DNA from: Muribaculaceae bacterium
Lineage (GTDB): Bacteria; Bacteroidota; Bacteroidia; Bacteroidales; Muribaculaceae
Reading direction: 5' to 3'
NCBI GenBank assembly: GCA_022511505.1
Contig: JAFLTK010000257.1
Span: forward strand, 1 to 13,256
Length of the DNA: 13,256 nt
Part shown: positions 1 to 7,987 of the stretch, piece after piece
Layout of the letters: every line of letters starts with the position of its first letter
Numbering within the stretch: the stretch's first letter is position 1
The notes under the pieces: generated by a model
Database searches by the model: none
What the model was told of the DNA's origin: nothing
Seen by the model: only the letters and a program-made list of their open reading frames with translations
Position numbers and translations under genes: made by a program

Positions 1-20
1 CTTTTCCATTCCTAAATATA

Positions 21-1421
21 ATGACACGAACCGACGTCAATCTCAATTATCTGATATTCATATCATTTGTAGCCGCTCTGGGCGGATTCCTATTCGGATA
101 TGACACCGCTGTAATCTCGGGCACCATCTCGGCCGTCGCCACCCGGTTTGGGCTCGACGCGATGAGCCAGGGGTGGTATGTGGGCTGTGCGCTTTTGGGC
201 TCGATAGGCGGTGTGGCCGTTGCCGGTGTGCTCGGCGACACGCTGGGTCGGCGCAACACGATGATAATCGCTGCCATCCTGTTCAGCGCCTCGGCTATCG
301 GCTGCGCGCTTTGTGCCAACTTCACCCAACTTGTCATCTACCGCATCGTCGGTGGCGCCGGCATCGGAGTCGCCTCGATAATCTGCCCGGTGTATATTTC
401 AGAACTCGCCGCCGCCGAGTATCGTGGTCGCCTGGTATCGCTCTACCAATTGGCTGTAACAGTGGGATTCATAGGTGCTTATCTTGGCAACTACTGCTTG
501 CTGACCTATTCCCAGAGTGCCACGCCGGGCGAGGGTCTTTGGAACACGATATTTGTCACCGAGGCGTGGCGCGGTATGCTCGGTCTTGAGACCGTTCCCG
601 CGTTGTTGTTTTTCATTGTCATTTTCACCATCCCCGAGAGTCCTCGCTGGCTGATTGCCCACCATCGCGCGGCGGCGGGTCGGGACATCCTCGCCCGGGT
701 GTTCACCACCCCCGCGGCCGTCAACGCCGAGTTCCGTGCCGTCGAGAAATCGCTCCAATCCTCGGCTGCCGAGCGCGCCGACTGGAGGCTGATACTGAAA
801 CCCCGCATGTTTCGCGCCGTGCTGATAGGCTCGGCCATCGCCATCCTCGGCCAGTTTATGGGTGTCAACGCCGTCCTCTACTATGGCCCGACGATTTTTG
901 AGGATGCCGGTCTGTCGACGGGTGACTCGCTGTTCTATCAAATCATGGTTGGCGCCGTCAACACCTTGACCACCGTGGCCGCCATCTTCCTCATCGACAA
1001 AATCGGACGCAAACAATTGGTTTACTGGGGTGTAGGCGGTATGATTATATCGCTCATTCTGATTGCCGGCTATTTCACGTGGGGCACCGAAATGGGGCTG
1101 TCGTCAATTTGGCTACTGGCGTTCTTCCTGTTTTATATAATGTGTTGCGCCGGGTCGATTTGTGCCGTCGTGTTTGTGCTGCTCAGCGAGATGTACCCCA
1201 CCAAGATACGCGCCGTCGCCATGTCGATTGCCGGGCTCGCCCTGTGGATAGGCACCTACCTCATCGGCCAGTTGACACCGTGGTTGCTGCAGAACCTCAT
1301 GCCGGCCGGAACATTCATCCTCTTTGCCTTGATGTGTATACCCTACATTTTAATAATGTGGCGCCTTGTCCCCGAAACTACCGGGCGCTCGCTTGAAGAT
1401 ATCGAAAATTTCTGGGAATAA
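21..1421 (+). CDS. MFS transporter, sugar porter family (inner-membrane sugar/proton symporter)
   Basis: This 466-residue protein is hydrophobic throughout and fits the 12-helix sugar porter family of the major facilitator superfamily. Visible signatures are GFLFGYD at 22-28 in helix 1 (Asp28 matches the proton-coupling Asp of XylE-type symporters), GDTLGRR at 72-78 in the loop 2-3, EYRGR at 133-137, PESPRWL at 205-211, a GVNAVLYYGP helix-7 motif at 281-290, SEMYPTKIR at 389-397, and the C-terminal PETTGRSLEDIE at 451-462. The first ATG gives the usual short N-terminus before helix 1, so the start is well supported. The next gene, an N-acylglucosamine 2-epimerase, follows after 39 bp, so the two are probably co-transcribed. 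That context suggests an amino sugar such as ManNAc or sialic acid as cargo, by analogy with the nanLET operon of Bacteroides fragilis. The sequence alone does not fix the substrate, and xylose, glucose or another hexose remains possible. The family call is firm; the substrate is inference. Confidence 0.93.
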   Translation: MTRTDVNLNYLIFISFVAALGGFLFGYDTAVISGTISAVATRFGLDAMSQGWYVGCALLGSIGGVAVAGVLGDTLGRRNTMIIAAILFSASAIGCALCANFTQLVIYRIVGGAGIGVASIICPVYISELAAAEYRGRLVSLYQLAVTVGFIGAYLGNYCLLTYSQSATPGEGLWNTIFVTEAWRGMLGLETVPALLFFIVIFTIPESPRWLIAHHRAAAGRDILARVFTTPAAVNAEFRAVEKSLQSSAAERADWRLILKPRMFRAVLIGSAIAILGQFMGVNAVLYYGPTIFEDAGLSTGDSLFYQIMVGAVNTLTTVAAIFLIDKIGRKQLVYWGVGGMIISLILIAGYFTWGTEMGLSSIWLLAFFLFYIMCCAGSICAVVFVLLSEMYPTKIRAVAMSIAGLALWIGTYLIGQLTPWLLQNLMPAGTFILFALMCIPYILIMWRLVPETTGRSLEDIENFWE

Positions 1422-1460
1422 TTTTCCCCTCCAAAAAATCTGCCAATCAATACCACAATT

Positions 1461-2648
1461 ATGATACAAAACATTGACAATCTGATAACTCAATACCGCG
1501 ACGAGTTGCTTGATAATGTGCTACCGTTCTGGCTCGACAATTCCATCGACCGCGAGGAGGGAGGCTATTTCACATGCCTCGACCGCAAGGGAGAAGTGTT
1601 TGACACCGACAAATTCATCTGGCTTCAGGGCCGCGAGGTGTGGCTCTTCTCGATGCTCTACAACAACGTCGAGCAGCGCCCCGAGTGGCTCGAAACCGCC
1701 ATCCATGGCGCCGAGTTTTTGAAAAAGTGCCACGACGGCAACTACAATTTCTACTTCTCGACCACCCGCGACGGCCGTCCGCTCGTTCAGCCCTACAACA
1801 TTTTTTCCAACACTTTTGCAACAATGGCTTTCGGTCAGTTGGCCAAGGCGACGGGTAGCAAGGAATATGAGGAAATTGTGTTGAAAACATGGGAAAGCAC
1901 TCTTGCACGCCGCGACAATCCCAAGGGTATCTGGAACAAACTTTACCCCTGTACCCGCAATCTGAAGAATTTCGCCTTGCCGATGATTCTCTGCAACCTC
2001 GTTCTCGAAATTCAGCACTTGCTCGACGAGGAGACGTTTAAAGCAACGACCGAAAATTTCCTGCACGAAGTGATGGACGTTTTCATTCGCCCCGAACTCG
2101 ACGGCCTGGTTGTTGAGAACGTGCTCGACGACGGGACCCTCTGCGACTGCTTTGAGGGACGTCATCTGAATCCGGGCCACGCCATCGAGGCGATGTGGTT
2201 CATCATGGACCTTGGCAAGCGTCTCGGCCGCCCCGACCTTATTGAGAAAGCCAAAGACACCGCGTTGAAGATGGTGCGCTATGGTTGGGACCATCGATAT
2301 GGCGGCATTTTCTACTTTATGGACCTCAAGGGATGTCCGCCCCAGGAATTGGAGTGGGACCAAAAACTGTGGTGGGTCCACATCGAGACTCTTATTTCGA
2401 TGATAAAGGGTTATGCTCTGACCGGCGACGAGCAGTGTCTGGAGTGGTTTGAGCGCGTCCACGACTATACATGGAGCAACTTCAAGGACCCCGAATACCG
2501 CGAGTGGTTTGGGTATCTGAGCCGCAGCGGCGAGGTGTTGCTGCCCCTAAAAGGCGGCAAGTGGAAAGGCTGCTTCCACGTTCCCCGCGGCCTGTACCAA
2601 GTCTGGCAAACCCTCGAGGATATCAAAAGGAGCGAAGATAGAGAATAG
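1461..2648 (+). CDS. N-acylglucosamine 2-epimerase (AGE/RnBP family, NanE-like)
   Basis: A 395-residue soluble protein of the usual length for the AGE/renin-binding-protein family, an (alpha/alpha)6 barrel. It interconverts N-acetylmannosamine and N-acetylglucosamine in the cytoplasm. It has the segments typical of true AGE enzymes: LQGREVW (55-61), LNPGHAIEAMWF (236-247), LEWDQKLWWVHIET (297-310), DPEYREWFGYLS (343-354) and KGCFHVPR (369-376). Arg58, His240, Glu309 and His373 fall one position after the essential Arg57, His239, Glu308 and His372 I recall for Anabaena AGE, so the catalytic set looks intact. The tail closely resembles mammalian RnBP, which favours AGE over cellobiose 2-epimerase. 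In sialic-acid-using Bacteroidales this enzyme (called NanE) works with a lyase and a permease, and here the permease lies just upstream. The last residues (SEDRE) and the TAG stop run into a GATAG-rich repeat, so the extreme C-terminus may have been altered by repeat sequence. It has no signal peptide. Confidence 0.93.
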   Translation: MIQNIDNLITQYRDELLDNVLPFWLDNSIDREEGGYFTCLDRKGEVFDTDKFIWLQGREVWLFSMLYNNVEQRPEWLETAIHGAEFLKKCHDGNYNFYFSTTRDGRPLVQPYNIFSNTFATMAFGQLAKATGSKEYEEIVLKTWESTLARRDNPKGIWNKLYPCTRNLKNFALPMILCNLVLEIQHLLDEETFKATTENFLHEVMDVFIRPELDGLVVENVLDDGTLCDCFEGRHLNPGHAIEAMWFIMDLGKRLGRPDLIEKAKDTALKMVRYGWDHRYGGIFYFMDLKGCPPQELEWDQKLWWVHIETLISMIKGYALTGDEQCLEWFERVHDYTWSNFKDPEYREWFGYLSRSGEVLLPLKGGKWKGCFHVPRGLYQVWQTLEDIKRSEDRE

Positions 2649-2673
2649 ATAGTAGATAGTAGATAGTAGATAG
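2646..2673 (+). repeat. 7-bp tandem repeat (TAGATAG x4) at the epimerase stop codon
   Basis: Four exact copies of TAGATAG lie head to tail. The first three bases are the stop codon of the epimerase gene. Because the period is 7, TAG occurs in all three forward frames within the tract, so it is an all-frame translation stop. A related GAATAGA/TAGATATTAGAT tract sits at the stop codon of the gene ending at 10230. Confidence 0.9.
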
Positions 2674-2684
2674 AATCGCGACAT

Positions 2685-2720
2685 TAGCTATTTTAGCTAT
2701 TTTAGCATATTAGTTACATT
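2685..2720 (+). repeat. Degenerate 9-bp tandem repeat (TAGCTATTT)
   Basis: The tract reads TAGCTATTT, TAGCTATTT, TAGCATATT, AGTTACATT. There are two exact units followed by two diverged ones with the same 9-bp spacing. It lies directly downstream of the TAGATAG repeat, and its function is unknown. Confidence 0.6.
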
Positions 2721-2736
2721 AGCCATAGTTTGCTAA

Positions 2737-2756
2737 AAAATGGTGCAATCCATTTT
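2737..2756. terminator. Weak inverted repeat, possible transcript end after the epimerase gene
   Basis: The arms AAAATGG (2737-2743) and CCATTTT (2750-2756) are exact reverse complements around the 6-nt loop TGCAAT. The stem is short and AT-rich. It is followed by A-rich rather than T-rich sequence, so it does not look like a good intrinsic terminator for the upstream genes. It could instead be a small operator-type palindrome. Confidence 0.2.
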
Positions 2757-2832
2757 AAAAATATTAATTAATAAACCATAACATTTTAAAATATTAGCTA
2801 TAAAACTAAAAATAGTCAAATATTTATGTTAA

Positions 2833-2848
2833 AAATCCTAAAATAAAT
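2833..2848 (+). repeat. 16-bp direct repeat, distal copy
   Basis: AAATCCTAAAATAAAT occurs here and again at 3049-3064, a spacing of 216 bp. It overlaps the beginning of an imperfect -7-like motif (TAGGTTTT, 2848-2855). An exact 16-bp repeat inside one spacer is notable even in AT-rich DNA, and it could be a regulator or initiation-region element. Confidence 0.8.
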
Positions 2849-3048
2849 AGGTTTTCACCAAAAAAGTACTTAACTTAAACCCCTGAAAAAGGACGAAGTG
2901 TTAAAACCACGTGAAAATTGACGCTATCTTCCTATCTATCAATTATTTATAAACAACTCGCCCATAATTGTTAAAATTCGTGTTGACGCGACAGCAAATA
3001 GTCAGCCAAATGGAGATTTTGTAGTCACAACTCGCATAGGGAGAGATT

Positions 3049-3064
3049 AAATCCTAAAATAAAT
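3049..3064 (+). repeat. 16-bp direct repeat, proximal copy in the susC-like leader
   Basis: This is the second exact copy of AAATCCTAAAATAAAT. It ends 18 bp before the ATG of the susC-like gene, so it is probably in the 5' untranslated leader. An A-rich, unstructured leader at this distance fits translation initiation without a Shine-Dalgarno sequence. Confidence 0.8.
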
Positions 3065-3082
3065 CAACTAAAGCCAATCATA

Positions 3083-6000
3083 ATGCCAAAAGTAACACAA
3101 CAAATTCGCCTGTTACTATTGATAGCAACCATCAGCCTTCAGAGCCTCTGGGCGATGGGAGCCTCATTCACAGTTACAGGGACAGTCAAAGACCAGTCAG
3201 GCGATGCGCTGTATGGTGTTTCAGTTATCGCTGAGAAGAGTAAAGTAGGAGTAGCGACCGATGCCGACGGCAGGTTCACCATCACCATGCCCGGCGCGGG
3301 AACGTTGACGTTCTCCTACGTCGGTATGGAGACTCGCAAGGTCAGAGTCACCGAATCGACCAACCTTGACATCGTCATGGAAGATAACTCTCAGGTGCTC
3401 GACGACGTGGTTGTCGTTGGCTACGGAACTCAGCGCAAGGTCAATCTGACCGGCGCCGTGCAGAGCATCGGTTCTGAAGATATTATGCGCCGCAGTGTTT
3501 CCAACGGCTCGTCGGCCCTTCAGGGACTCGTTCCGGGCTTGACGGCTACACAGACCAGCGGCGCGCCGGGTGCCGACAACGCCTCGCTCCGCATCCGCGG
3601 TCTCGGTTCTCTCAACTCGACCCAGTCGCCGCTTATTCTCATCGACGGCGTCGAGGGCGACATGAACCGCATAGACCTCAACACAATCGAGTCAATATCG
3701 GTATTGAAAGATGCCGCCTCGGCCTCTATCTACGGTAGCCGCGCGTCAAACGGTGTCATCCTCATCACCACCAAGCGCGGTAAGAGCGGCAAGCCCAAAG
3801 TGACATTCAACGGCTATGTAGGCTGGAACAAACCTACCGACATGCCAAAGCCGGTCAATGCCGTCACCTACCTGCAAGCCATCGACCAGGCAAATATCAA
3901 CAACAACCAGGAGCCGCAGTACACTGAACTCATCCAGAAATATATCGAAGAGGGTTCCAACGAGTTTGGACGCTGGGATACAGACTGGCGCAGCCTGATT
4001 ATGAAAAACAGCGCCATGGTCCAGAACTACTCGATAGGCGTTCAAGGCGGTGGCGACTGGGTAAGCACCTACGCCAGCGCCGGTTACTATCACCAGGACG
4101 GTATGGTCCACAACAACAGTTTCAAGCGCTACACGATGCGCCTCAACAGCGACATGAAAGTCACCAACTGGCTGAAAGTCGGCGTCGACTTTAGCATCCG
4201 CCAGGCCGAGGTCCACAATCCCATCGGCTCGACTACCGACAATATCGGCTATGCGATGACATTTACCCCCATTCTCGCGGCCTACGATGTCGACCCCGAG
4301 ACGGGCGAGCGCCACTGGGGCTACGGTCTGCAAGGCAACAACCCCGTCGCTGCAATCTATGACGGCGGTTATTCAAACAGCATCGCTCCCGAATATATCG
4401 CCAAGGCCAATCTGACCCTGACTCCCGTCAAGGGGCTGACAATCCTTGGCAGTTGGAACTGGAAACGCAACGACGGCCGAACCAACACGTTTGCAAGCAA
4501 TTATGACGAGTATGAAGTCGGTATATACAAGGAAACTCGCCCCGCCTACAAGGCTGCCCGCGAAAGCCGCTCGAGTCAGGACTTCATCCAGTATACCGCC
4601 ACTGCCCAGTATGAGAACAACTTCGGCAAAAACTACCTCAAGGCTCTCGTCGGTTTCCAGAGCGAGGAACTCAACTACAACAGCCTCGAGGGATACCGCA
4701 ACACCTTTAACTATGACGGCTATGAGGACCTCGTCCACGGCGACGCCTCGACCGCGACCAACAGCACCTACCGCTACAGTTACGCGATGCTCTCCTACCT
4801 GTTCCGCGTGAACTACTCGTTTGACAACCGTTATCTCTTTGAAGTCAACGGCCGCTATGACGGCACTTCGCGCTTTAAGAAAAACAAGCGCTGGGGTTTC
4901 TTCCCGTCGGTATCGGCCGGCTGGCGCATCTCTCAGGAGGCTTTCATGGAGTCGACCCGCAACGTTCTCGATAACCTCAAGTTGCGTCTCTCCTACGGTC
5001 AACTCGGCAATCAGGATATCGGTTCCTACTTCCCCTACGTGTCGGCAATCTCGTCGGCCGAGGGCTACGGCTACTGGTTTGACGGCAACTTCGTTCCGGG
5101 TGCCGCACAGGTTCAGCTCGCCAACACGCTGATTGGCTGGGAAAAGTCGTCACAGTTTGACGTGGGTCTCGACTATGGTCTGTTCAGCAACCGCCTCTCG
5201 GGCTCGTTTGACTACTACTACCGCCGCGTCGACGACATGCTCCAGCAGTTCCCCGTTCCCGAATTTGTAGCGCTGACCGCGCCGTGGCAGAATGCCGGCT
5301 CGATGCGCAACACCGGCTGGGAGTTCTCCATCGAGTGGAACGACCGCTGTGGTAACGTCAACTACTCGGCCCGCTTCAACATCTCCGACGTTCGCAACAA
5401 GGTTCTCGACCTCTATGGCAACGAGTACACCAGCGGCAACCGCTGGACCCTCGAGGGTCAGCCCTACGGCCAGTACTACGGTTATCTCGCCGACGGCCTG
5501 TTCCAGAGTCAGGACGAAATCGACGCCCGCAACGAGGACGGCACCTATGTCTATGCCGTCTATGGCGAGCGCGCCAACATCAAGCCCGGCTACGTTCGTT
5601 ATGTCGACATCAACGACGACGGCGTCATCAACGGCGACGACCGCGTCAAGATTGGCGACCCGCTCCCCCACTTCACTTTCGGCCTCAACCTGAGCGCAAC
5701 GTGGAAAAACTTTGACCTATCTATTCTGTTCCAGGGCGTCGGCAAAAACGATGTTGCCTATACCGGCGGCGGCGCGCGTCCCCTCCTTGGCAACTCGACA
5801 ATCTATGAGCACCAACTCGACACGTGGACTCCCGAGAATCCCAACGCAAAATACCCGTTGCTAATCAACGACGTCAGCGGTAGTTCACAGAACAACCTGT
5901 TCTCGTCCTACTGGGTCAAGAGCGCCGCTTTCTGCCGCATGAAAAACCTCGTTATCGGATACACCATACCTCAACACCTCACCCGCAAGGCCACCATCGA

Positions 6001-6148
6001 GCGCGTTCGCGTCTATGCTACGGCCCAAAACCTTTTCACCATCCGCGGCGACAACTTCTACAAGGGATTTGACCCCGAGACTACTTCGGGCGCTTCTTGC
6101 TATCCTCTCAACAAAACATTCCTCGTTGGTCTCCAACTTGAATTCTAA
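3083..6148 (+). CDS. SusC/RagA family TonB-linked outer membrane transporter
   Basis: A 1021-residue outer-membrane beta-barrel that, with its SusD partner, imports glycan fragments using TonB energy. Residues 1 to about 27 form a signal peptide ending near WAMGA. Residues 30-100 are a carboxypeptidase-D-regulatory-like domain (VTGTVKDQSGDALYGVSV, DADGRFTI, FSYVGMETRKV). A TonB-box-like stretch DDVVVVGYGTQRK follows at 107-119. The plug runs to about 234 and includes ILIDGVEGD and the signature VLKDAASASIYGSRASNGV (207-225). The barrel follows and ends in LQLEF with a terminal Phe, as expected for barrel assembly. A dockerin-like calcium loop VDINDDGVINGDD at 841-853 is typical of the family. 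No STN domain precedes the CarbopepD domain, so direct anti-sigma signalling is not suggested. The susD-like gene starts 12 bp downstream. The glycan carried cannot be read from the sequence. Confidence 0.97.
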   Translation: MPKVTQQIRLLLLIATISLQSLWAMGASFTVTGTVKDQSGDALYGVSVIAEKSKVGVATDADGRFTITMPGAGTLTFSYVGMETRKVRVTESTNLDIVMEDNSQVLDDVVVVGYGTQRKVNLTGAVQSIGSEDIMRRSVSNGSSALQGLVPGLTATQTSGAPGADNASLRIRGLGSLNSTQSPLILIDGVEGDMNRIDLNTIESISVLKDAASASIYGSRASNGVILITTKRGKSGKPKVTFNGYVGWNKPTDMPKPVNAVTYLQAIDQANINNNQEPQYTELIQKYIEEGSNEFGRWDTDWRSLIMKNSAMVQNYSIGVQGGGDWVSTYASAGYYHQDGMVHNNSFKRYTMRLNSDMKVTNWLKVGVDFSIRQAEVHNPIGSTTDNIGYAMTFTPILAAYDVDPETGERHWGYGLQGNNPVAAIYDGGYSNSIAPEYIAKANLTLTPVKGLTILGSWNWKRNDGRTNTFASNYDEYEVGIYKETRPAYKAARESRSSQDFIQYTATAQYENNFGKNYLKALVGFQSEELNYNSLEGYRNTFNYDGYEDLVHGDASTATNSTYRYSYAMLSYLFRVNYSFDNRYLFEVNGRYDGTSRFKKNKRWGFFPSVSAGWRISQEAFMESTRNVLDNLKLRLSYGQLGNQDIGSYFPYVSAISSAEGYGYWFDGNFVPGAAQVQLANTLIGWEKSSQFDVGLDYGLFSNRLSGSFDYYYRRVDDMLQQFPVPEFVALTAPWQNAGSMRNTGWEFSIEWNDRCGNVNYSARFNISDVRNKVLDLYGNEYTSGNRWTLEGQPYGQYYGYLADGLFQSQDEIDARNEDGTYVYAVYGERANIKPGYVRYVDINDDGVINGDDRVKIGDPLPHFTFGLNLSATWKNFDLSILFQGVGKNDVAYTGGGARPLLGNSTIYEHQLDTWTPENPNAKYPLLINDVSGSSQNNLFSSYWVKSAAFCRMKNLVIGYTIPQHLTRKATIERVRVYATAQNLFTIRGDNFYKGFDPETTSGASCYPLNKTFLVGLQLEF

Positions 6149-6160
6149 ACCGGTACTACA

Positions 6161-7987
6161 ATGAAAAAAGCGATATATCTATCAATTATAGCCGCCGCAG
6201 GGCTTGGCATCTGCTCCTGCTCAGACTTTCTCGACAAGAAAAGTTCGGCCTTTGATTCCGACGGATTCTATATGTCAGATGCCGGTATAAACGACGGTGT
6301 CACAGGCGTTTACCGTCTGCTGATTTATGACCAGAACTGGGCCGTCCCCCAGTGTGCGATGCAGGATATGTATTGCCCCTACGGGCTTGAGGCCGACGAG
6401 AACAACACCATCAGCGCCGGCGGCGGTTTGACTCCCGACCAGTCTTACGTCAATTCCTACTGGGCCGGCCACTGGGCCATCGTTGCCCGTGCCAACAACG
6501 TCATCGACGGCGCCAAGTTGACTTTTGACGAACTCGTCGACGGTAGCGGCGACGCCAGTGCCGTCTATCGCCGCCGATTGGCCGAGGCATACGCCGTTCG
6601 CGACTATGCTTACTATAATCTCGTGCAAGCCTACGGTGACATCCCCTTCTTCACCTCATCGGTTACAACTGAACAGTATAACGAGCCGCGCCACGACAAG
6701 AAAGAGATTGCCGACTATATCATCGCCGAACTTACCGCCATCGGCGAGGCCAACATTCTGCCGTGGGACGCCGAAAACCGCGGCCGTGCCGGCAACGGTA
6801 TGGTCTACAACCTGATAGCACGCTGGGCACTGCTCGCCGGCAGCCACGACTTCGGCGGACAGGGCACTTCCTACTTCGAGAAAGCCGCCGAGGCCGCCAA
6901 GCAGGTGATGGAACACCATAAACTCGCCGCCAACTTCGGCGACCTGTTCACCCTCGCCGGTCAGGCCCAGCCCGATGTGCAGAACGAGATTCTGTGGCAA
7001 TATAACTACACGTCGTCATCGTCGGTAATCCACACCCACCGCCTGCGCTACGGTCACACCTCGCGCACGGCCGGCGGCTCAAGCGTCCGCTTCCCGTCGA
7101 CACTACTCCAAGTGTGCTTTGAGGACAAATATGGCAAGCGCATCGACGAGAGCGACGTCTATGACCCCAAGAAACCCTACCTCAACCGCGACCCGCGCAT
7201 GCACCACACCATGCTGATGCACGGCGACACCATGTGGTTCAACAATCGCGAGCGCGCCATCGTGCTCAACTGCTATGACAATAACTCGCGCCAATTCCCC
7301 AACCCGCGCAACAAAAACGCGTGGTATGCCTACACCAACGTCGACGTAACCGGCACTTCTTACTCATTTGCCCGCTCGGGCGTCGGCGCCCTCTGGAACA
7401 AGTATAACGAGGATGTCACCGAAAGTTTCTCGGAGAGCACCATTGACATCATCGTCATGCGCGCCGCCGAGGCCTATCTGACCTACGCCGAGGCCATGAT
7501 CGAGCTCAACCGACTCGACGAGACTGTCTATGAAGCGATTAACAAGGTGCGCCGCCGCGCCGGTATGCCCGAATTCGGTGCCGAGCGCAAGGGCAACCAA
7601 GCGCTGATGCGTCAAATCGTGCGCCGCGAGCGCAAGGTCGAACTTGCCCAGGAGGGCGTGCTCGTCACCGACTTCCGCCGCTGGCATCTTGGCGACATTC
7701 TCAACGCCCAGCCCACCTACGGACAGCCCAAGGGTGTCAAGGACGCCAAAGAGGGCGAGTATAACAAGGGTTATGACGGACTGACCAAGGCCGACATGCC
7801 TAAGTTCTACAAGGAGGGCAAGGGAGACCGCTGGGACCTCAACGACGTGCCAAACTTTGAAGACGTGGCCGACAAATACACCGTTCGCGACCGCAACCGC
7901 TTCTGGGCCGAACGCTTTTTATGGTGGCCTATCCCGCGCGTTGACCTCGACCGCAACAAGAATCTGACCAACCCCGAAGGGTATTAA
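6161..7987 (+). CDS. SusD/RagB family nutrient-binding outer membrane lipoprotein
   Basis: A 608-residue surface lipoprotein that caps the SusC barrel and binds the glycan. The first 20 residues are a lipoprotein signal ending in ICSC, with lipidation most likely on Cys20, followed by SDFLDKK, the common SusD start. The N-terminal SusD domain with TPR-like helices spans roughly 21-230 (for example the YWAGHWAIVARANNVIDG region and YAYYNLVQAYGDIPFF). The C-terminal RagB/SusD domain includes MRAAEAYLTYAEAMIELN, INKVRRRAGMPEF, RRERKVELAQEG and DFRRW. The end FLWWPIPRVDLDRN...NPEGY matches the family's usual closing motif, so the gene is full length. It sits 12 bp after the SusC-like gene and is certainly co-transcribed with it. 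A long low-complexity spacer follows, which may separate its expression level from the enzyme genes downstream. Ligand unknown. Confidence 0.97.
   Translation: MKKAIYLSIIAAAGLGICSCSDFLDKKSSAFDSDGFYMSDAGINDGVTGVYRLLIYDQNWAVPQCAMQDMYCPYGLEADENNTISAGGGLTPDQSYVNSYWAGHWAIVARANNVIDGAKLTFDELVDGSGDASAVYRRRLAEAYAVRDYAYYNLVQAYGDIPFFTSSVTTEQYNEPRHDKKEIADYIIAELTAIGEANILPWDAENRGRAGNGMVYNLIARWALLAGSHDFGGQGTSYFEKAAEAAKQVMEHHKLAANFGDLFTLAGQAQPDVQNEILWQYNYTSSSSVIHTHRLRYGHTSRTAGGSSVRFPSTLLQVCFEDKYGKRIDESDVYDPKKPYLNRDPRMHHTMLMHGDTMWFNNRERAIVLNCYDNNSRQFPNPRNKNAWYAYTNVDVTGTSYSFARSGVGALWNKYNEDVTESFSESTIDIIVMRAAEAYLTYAEAMIELNRLDETVYEAINKVRRRAGMPEFGAERKGNQALMRQIVRRERKVELAQEGVLVTDFRRWHLGDILNAQPTYGQPKGVKDAKEGEYNKGYDGLTKADMPKFYKEGKGDRWDLNDVPNFEDVADKYTVRDRNRFWAERFLWWPIPRVDLDRNKNLTNPEGY

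Larger units (their letters stand above)
2649..3082. other. 434-bp AT-rich intergenic region upstream of the susC-like gene
   Basis: No convincing gene lies here. The composition is strongly AT-rich, in contrast to the GC-rich genes on both sides. From left to right it holds the TAGATAG tract, a degenerate 9-bp TAGCTATTT repeat (about 2685-2720), a 7-bp inverted repeat (2737-2756), two copies of a 16-bp direct repeat (2833-2848 and 3049-3064), and a CTATC-rich stretch (2924-2940). As the only long gap before a SusC/SusD pair, it is the natural place for the PUL promoter and regulator site. I found only imperfect matches to the Bacteroidales -7 motif (TAnnTTTG), for example TAGGTTTT at 2848-2855 and TATTTATG at 2821-2828, with no clear -33 partner, so no promoter is called. 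Confidence 0.7.

Noticed and set aside
399..1016. 205-codon minus-strand open frame inside the permease gene
   Set aside because: It is antisense to a clear membrane transporter with full family motifs and has no recognisable features of its own.
2908..2913. CACGTG palindrome as an operator
   Set aside because: The symmetry does not extend beyond 6 bp and such a site is expected by chance.
2983..3021. Promoter from TTGACG (2983-2988) and AGATTTTG (3014-3021)
   Set aside because: The spacing of 25 bp is too long and the -7 match to TAnnTTTG is poor, so it was not called.
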